7,809 bases of DNA from Stagnihabitans sp043738565 (GTDB lineage: Bacteria > Pseudomonadota > Alphaproteobacteria > Rhodobacterales > Rhodobacteraceae), in contig JAYUGA010000332.1 of the NCBI GenBank assembly GCA_043738565.1, positions 1-7,809 on the forward strand. Direction: 5' to 3'. The notes below the pieces were generated by a model. That model had not been told where the DNA came from and searched no databases. It worked only from the letters and a program-made list of their open reading frames with translations. A program made the translations under genes and the position numbers. Shown one piece after another: positions 5,874 through 7,809 of this stretch. Position 1 is the stretch's first letter. Every line of letters begins with the position of its first letter.

Positions 5874-7241
5874 CTACGCCCGCTCCAGCAGCCGTTGCAG
5901 TTCGAAATCCGTCACCACGCGGTCGGTTTCGGAAATCTCCCATTGGGCGTTGTGGCGGTAGTGGTCGATCACCGCGTCGCCAAAGGCTTTGCGCAGCATC
6001 TTGGAGCCGTTCAGCAAATCCGCCGCCTCACGCAGGTTGTGCGGAATTTCGCGGACATTGCCAGCATGGTACATGTCGCCCTTCATCTCGGGTTCCAGCG
6101 CCATCTTGTGCTCGATCCCCTCCAGCCCTGCCGCCAGCAAAGCGGCGCAGGTCAGGTAGGGATTGATATCAGACCCGGGAATCCGGCATTCGACCCGGAC
6201 TGCCTTGCTGTGCTCGCCGCAGACCCGGAACCCGGCGGTGCGGTTGTCGGCGCTCCATACCGCTTTGGTGGGCGCGAACATGCCGACGGTGAAGCGTTTG
6301 TAGCTGTTGACGTAAGGTGCCAGAAACACGGTGATTTCCCGCGCGAAGGCCAGTTGTCCGGCCATGTAGTGGCGCATCAGGTCGGACATGCCGTGTTCGC
6401 GGTCAGGGTCGAAGAAGGCCGGTTTGCCATCCTTGGTCCACAGCGACTGGTGGACATGGGCCGAGGAACCCGCCTTGCGGTGGTCATACTTGGCCATGAA
6501 GGTGACGGAACGGCCCTTGGTCCAGGCAATCTCCTTGATGCCGTGCTTGACGATGCTGTGGTTGTCGGCGGTGTCCAAGGCGTCGGAGTATTTGTAGTTC
6601 ACCTCCTCCTGCCCGGCATCGGCCTCGCCTTTGGAGTTTTCGATGGGCACGCCCGCGCCATACAACCCGTTGCGGACGGCGCGCATCACCTCTTCTTCCT
6701 TGGTGGTCTGGAAGATGTGGTAATCCTCGTTATAGGCGGAAATCGGGGTCAGGCCGCGGAAGCCGCTGTCGCGCAGGGCTTCGTAACTGTTCTCGAACAG
6801 GTAGAACTCCAGTTCCGTCGCCATCATCGGCTCCAACCCCAGTTGGCGGGCGCGGGCGACCTGACGCTTGAGGATGGCGCGGGGCGAGTGGGCAACTTCC
6901 TCGTGACTGTGGTGGTCCAGCATGTCGGCCAAGACCAGCGCGGTGCCGGGCAGCCACGGCAGCGGGCGCAGGGTGGCAAGGTCGGGCTTCATCACATAGT
7001 CGCCATACCCCGTCGCCCAGTTCGAGGCTTTGTAGCCCTGAACCGTGGTCATCTCCATATCCACCGCGAGGAGATAGTTGCAGCAATGGGTTTCCTCGTA
7101 GCCGCCGTTCACGAAGAAATGCGCCTCGAACCTTTTGCCCATCAGGCGGCCCTGCATGTCGATGCCTGCCACGATCACCGTGTCGATGCTGCCCTTGGCA
7201 ACTGCGGCTTTCAACTCGTCCAAATTCATGTTTCCGGCCAT
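5874..7241 (-). CDS. Glutamine synthetase-family gamma-glutamyl ligase (PuuA/GlnA4-like)
   Basis: The 455-residue protein has the glutamine synthetase fold. A beta-Grasp-like N-terminal part (to about 110) is followed by the catalytic domain with metal ligands E143 and E145 (ATELEFYLF), E212/E213 (GQEEVNY), H262/H264 (SSAHVHQSLW), R316 (NSYKRF), R334/R339 (NRTAGFRV), and E351/R353 (VECRIPGSDINPYL). The C-terminus, with HNLREAADLLNGSKMLRKAF and VVTDFELQR, is typical of ligases that join glutamate to an amine rather than ammonia, such as PuuA (putrescine) and Streptomyces GlnA3/GlnA4 (polyamines/ethanolamine). The NLYDLP-type adenylylation tyrosine region of housekeeping GlnA is absent. It should make an ATP-dependent gamma-glutamyl amide in the cytosol. 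The start ATG has AGGGAG upstream. It follows the amidohydrolase gene by 67 bases, which fits a glutamylate-then-hydrolyse pathway. The amine substrate cannot be read from sequence alone. Confidence 0.9.
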   Translation of the reverse strand: MAGNMNLDELKAAVAKGSIDTVIVAGIDMQGRLMGKRFEAHFFVNGGYEETHCCNYLLAVDMEMTTVQGYKASNWATGYGDYVMKPDLATLRPLPWLPGTALVLADMLDHHSHEEVAHSPRAILKRQVARARQLGLEPMMATELEFYLFENSYEALRDSGFRGLTPISAYNEDYHIFQTTKEEEVMRAVRNGLYGAGVPIENSKGEADAGQEEVNYKYSDALDTADNHSIVKHGIKEIAWTKGRSVTFMAKYDHRKAGSSAHVHQSLWTKDGKPAFFDPDREHGMSDLMRHYMAGQLAFAREITVFLAPYVNSYKRFTVGMFAPTKAVWSADNRTAGFRVCGEHSKAVRVECRIPGSDINPYLTCAALLAAGLEGIEHKMALEPEMKGDMYHAGNVREIPHNLREAADLLNGSKMLRKAFGDAVIDHYRHNAQWEISETDRVVTDFELQRLLERA

Positions 7242-7308
7242 GTCCGGTCTCTCCCTTGAAGATGCGCCCGTTTGCCGGGCCGGTTTGGTGCGCCGCGCGG
7301 GGCGCGGG

Positions 7309-7809
7309 CTAGCTGGCTTTGGCCCGGCGCTGGATTTCGACGAGGCCCATGTTCAGCACGGGGGCCAGCAGGTCGGCCATCTGATCCTCATCTTGCGTCG
7401 TGGCGATCAGGTCGTTGCGAATTTCCAGCATCGCATTGGGCAGGTCGTAGGGCGTGGCGTGGACGCGCAGCGTGTGGGTGACGTCATCGGCGGCGGAATA
7501 GGGGGCGTTGAGTTGGGCATCCAGCCGGGTGTGTTGGGCGGCGTGGTGGATGGCCTGCGCAAGGCCGGGGTCGGCGTCGTGGATCACGCCGAATTCGACG
7601 GGGCGGGGTTGGCCGAAGTAGATCGGCGTGAAGGAGTGGATGGTGATGATCACGGGTTTGAGGCCAAGGGCGATGCGGCGGGCGATCAGGCTGTGCAGTG
7701 CGTCGTGGAACGGCAGGTAGACGGCTTCGGTCCGGTGCAGGCGTTCGGCGGTGGAGAGGTTGGCGTTGCCGGGGATGTCGTGGATTTCCGAACGGGCGGG
7801 CATCGCGCC
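7309..7809 (-). CDS. N-formylglutamate amidohydrolase-family hydrolase (N-terminal part outside window)
   Basis: The 166 visible codons are the C-terminal part of an FGase-family protein; the frame stays open to the right edge, so the Met near residue 3 is probably internal. Visible family motifs are IPGN followed by LSTAERLHR, IHSFTP (about 57-62), the FGVIHD segment, and PNAMLEIRND (about 124-133). The family uses zinc to hydrolyse amide bonds at glutamate; HutG-type members act on N-formylglutamate in histidine breakdown. No other hut gene is visible here. The next gene downstream is a gamma-glutamyl ligase, so a role in hydrolysing a gamma-glutamyl amide, regenerating glutamate, is more likely than histidine catabolism. 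The N-terminal zinc-binding residues lie outside the window, so activity cannot be judged. Confidence 0.85.
   Translation of the reverse strand, partial: GAMPARSEIHDIPGNANLSTAERLHRTEAVYLPFHDALHSLIARRIALGLKPVIITIHSFTPIYFGQPRPVEFGVIHDADPGLAQAIHHAAQHTRLDAQLNAPYSAADDVTHTLRVHATPYDLPNAMLEIRNDLIATTQDEDQMADLLAPVLNMGLVEIQRRAKAS

Noticed and set aside
5868..7259. Plus-strand open frame covering the whole glutamine synthetase-like gene
   Set aside because: Same reason: the minus strand gives a full-length family member, and the antisense frame shows no family motif.
7242..7308. GC-rich hairpin (GCGCC...GGCGC) between the hydrolase and ligase genes as a terminator
   Set aside because: The stem is only 5 bp in very GC-rich sequence, with no T-run, so it is not distinguishable from chance.
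7309..7809. Histidine-utilisation (hut) locus suggested by the N-formylglutamate amidohydrolase family
   Set aside because: No hutH, hutU, hutI or hutF is visible, and the neighbours point to gamma-glutamyl amide metabolism instead.
1..7809. CRISPR array, transposase, integrase, rRNA or tRNA gene
   Set aside because: I found no regularly spaced direct repeats, no mobile-element protein and no recognisable RNA gene on either strand.

Overview
The window is GC-rich (roughly 60-65% in most genes) and reads like a chromosome segment of an alphaproteobacterium, most likely Rhodobacteraceae (Rhodobacter/Paracoccus-like). That assignment is inferred from protein style: a periplasmic SH3-like protein with a RRGPGL...W motif, a membrane-anchored class I cytochrome c, and a DadA-type FAD enzyme. 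No rRNA or tRNA gene is present to confirm it. The window is densely coding, and no gene-free stretch exceeds about 220 bases.

Layout. Positions 1-387 (minus) hold the N-terminal part of a secreted SH3-like protein that runs off the left edge. A 221-bp divergent gap containing a short CAGG repeat leads to a small membrane-anchored c-type cytochrome (609-1067, plus). Everything from 1074 to 7809 is on the minus strand, so it is transcribed from right to left. In transcription order it contains an N-formylglutamate amidohydrolase-family hydrolase (5' end outside the window), a glutamine synthetase-family gamma-glutamyl ligase, a two-gene toxin-antitoxin-like module, an aldehyde dehydrogenase, an iron-containing alcohol dehydrogenase, and a DadA-like FAD oxidoreductase. 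The cytochrome and the FAD oxidoreductase converge with a 6-bp gap and share a hairpin.

How the genes fit together. A gamma-glutamyl ligase, an Fe-alcohol dehydrogenase, an aldehyde dehydrogenase and an amide hydrolase form a complete glutamylation cycle for an amino alcohol such as ethanolamine: attach glutamate to the amine, oxidise alcohol to aldehyde to acid, then hydrolyse the amide to recover glutamate and release an amino acid. The FAD enzyme could act on the released amino acid. It could instead be a PuuB-like amine oxidase, which would point to polyamines. The substrate is inferred, not proven.

The most unusual element is the module at 4989-5864, inserted between the ligase and the aldehyde dehydrogenase. 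A VapC-type PIN toxin is preceded by a gene whose N-terminal half looks like a DUF7662-type domain. Its C-terminal tail resembles the toxin-binding tail of Phd/VapB-type antitoxins. The pair overlaps by one base, is visibly poorer in GC than its neighbours, and has its own candidate promoter with repeated AGTACTA sites. It may be a domain-swapped, little-described antitoxin whose promoter also feeds the downstream catabolic genes.
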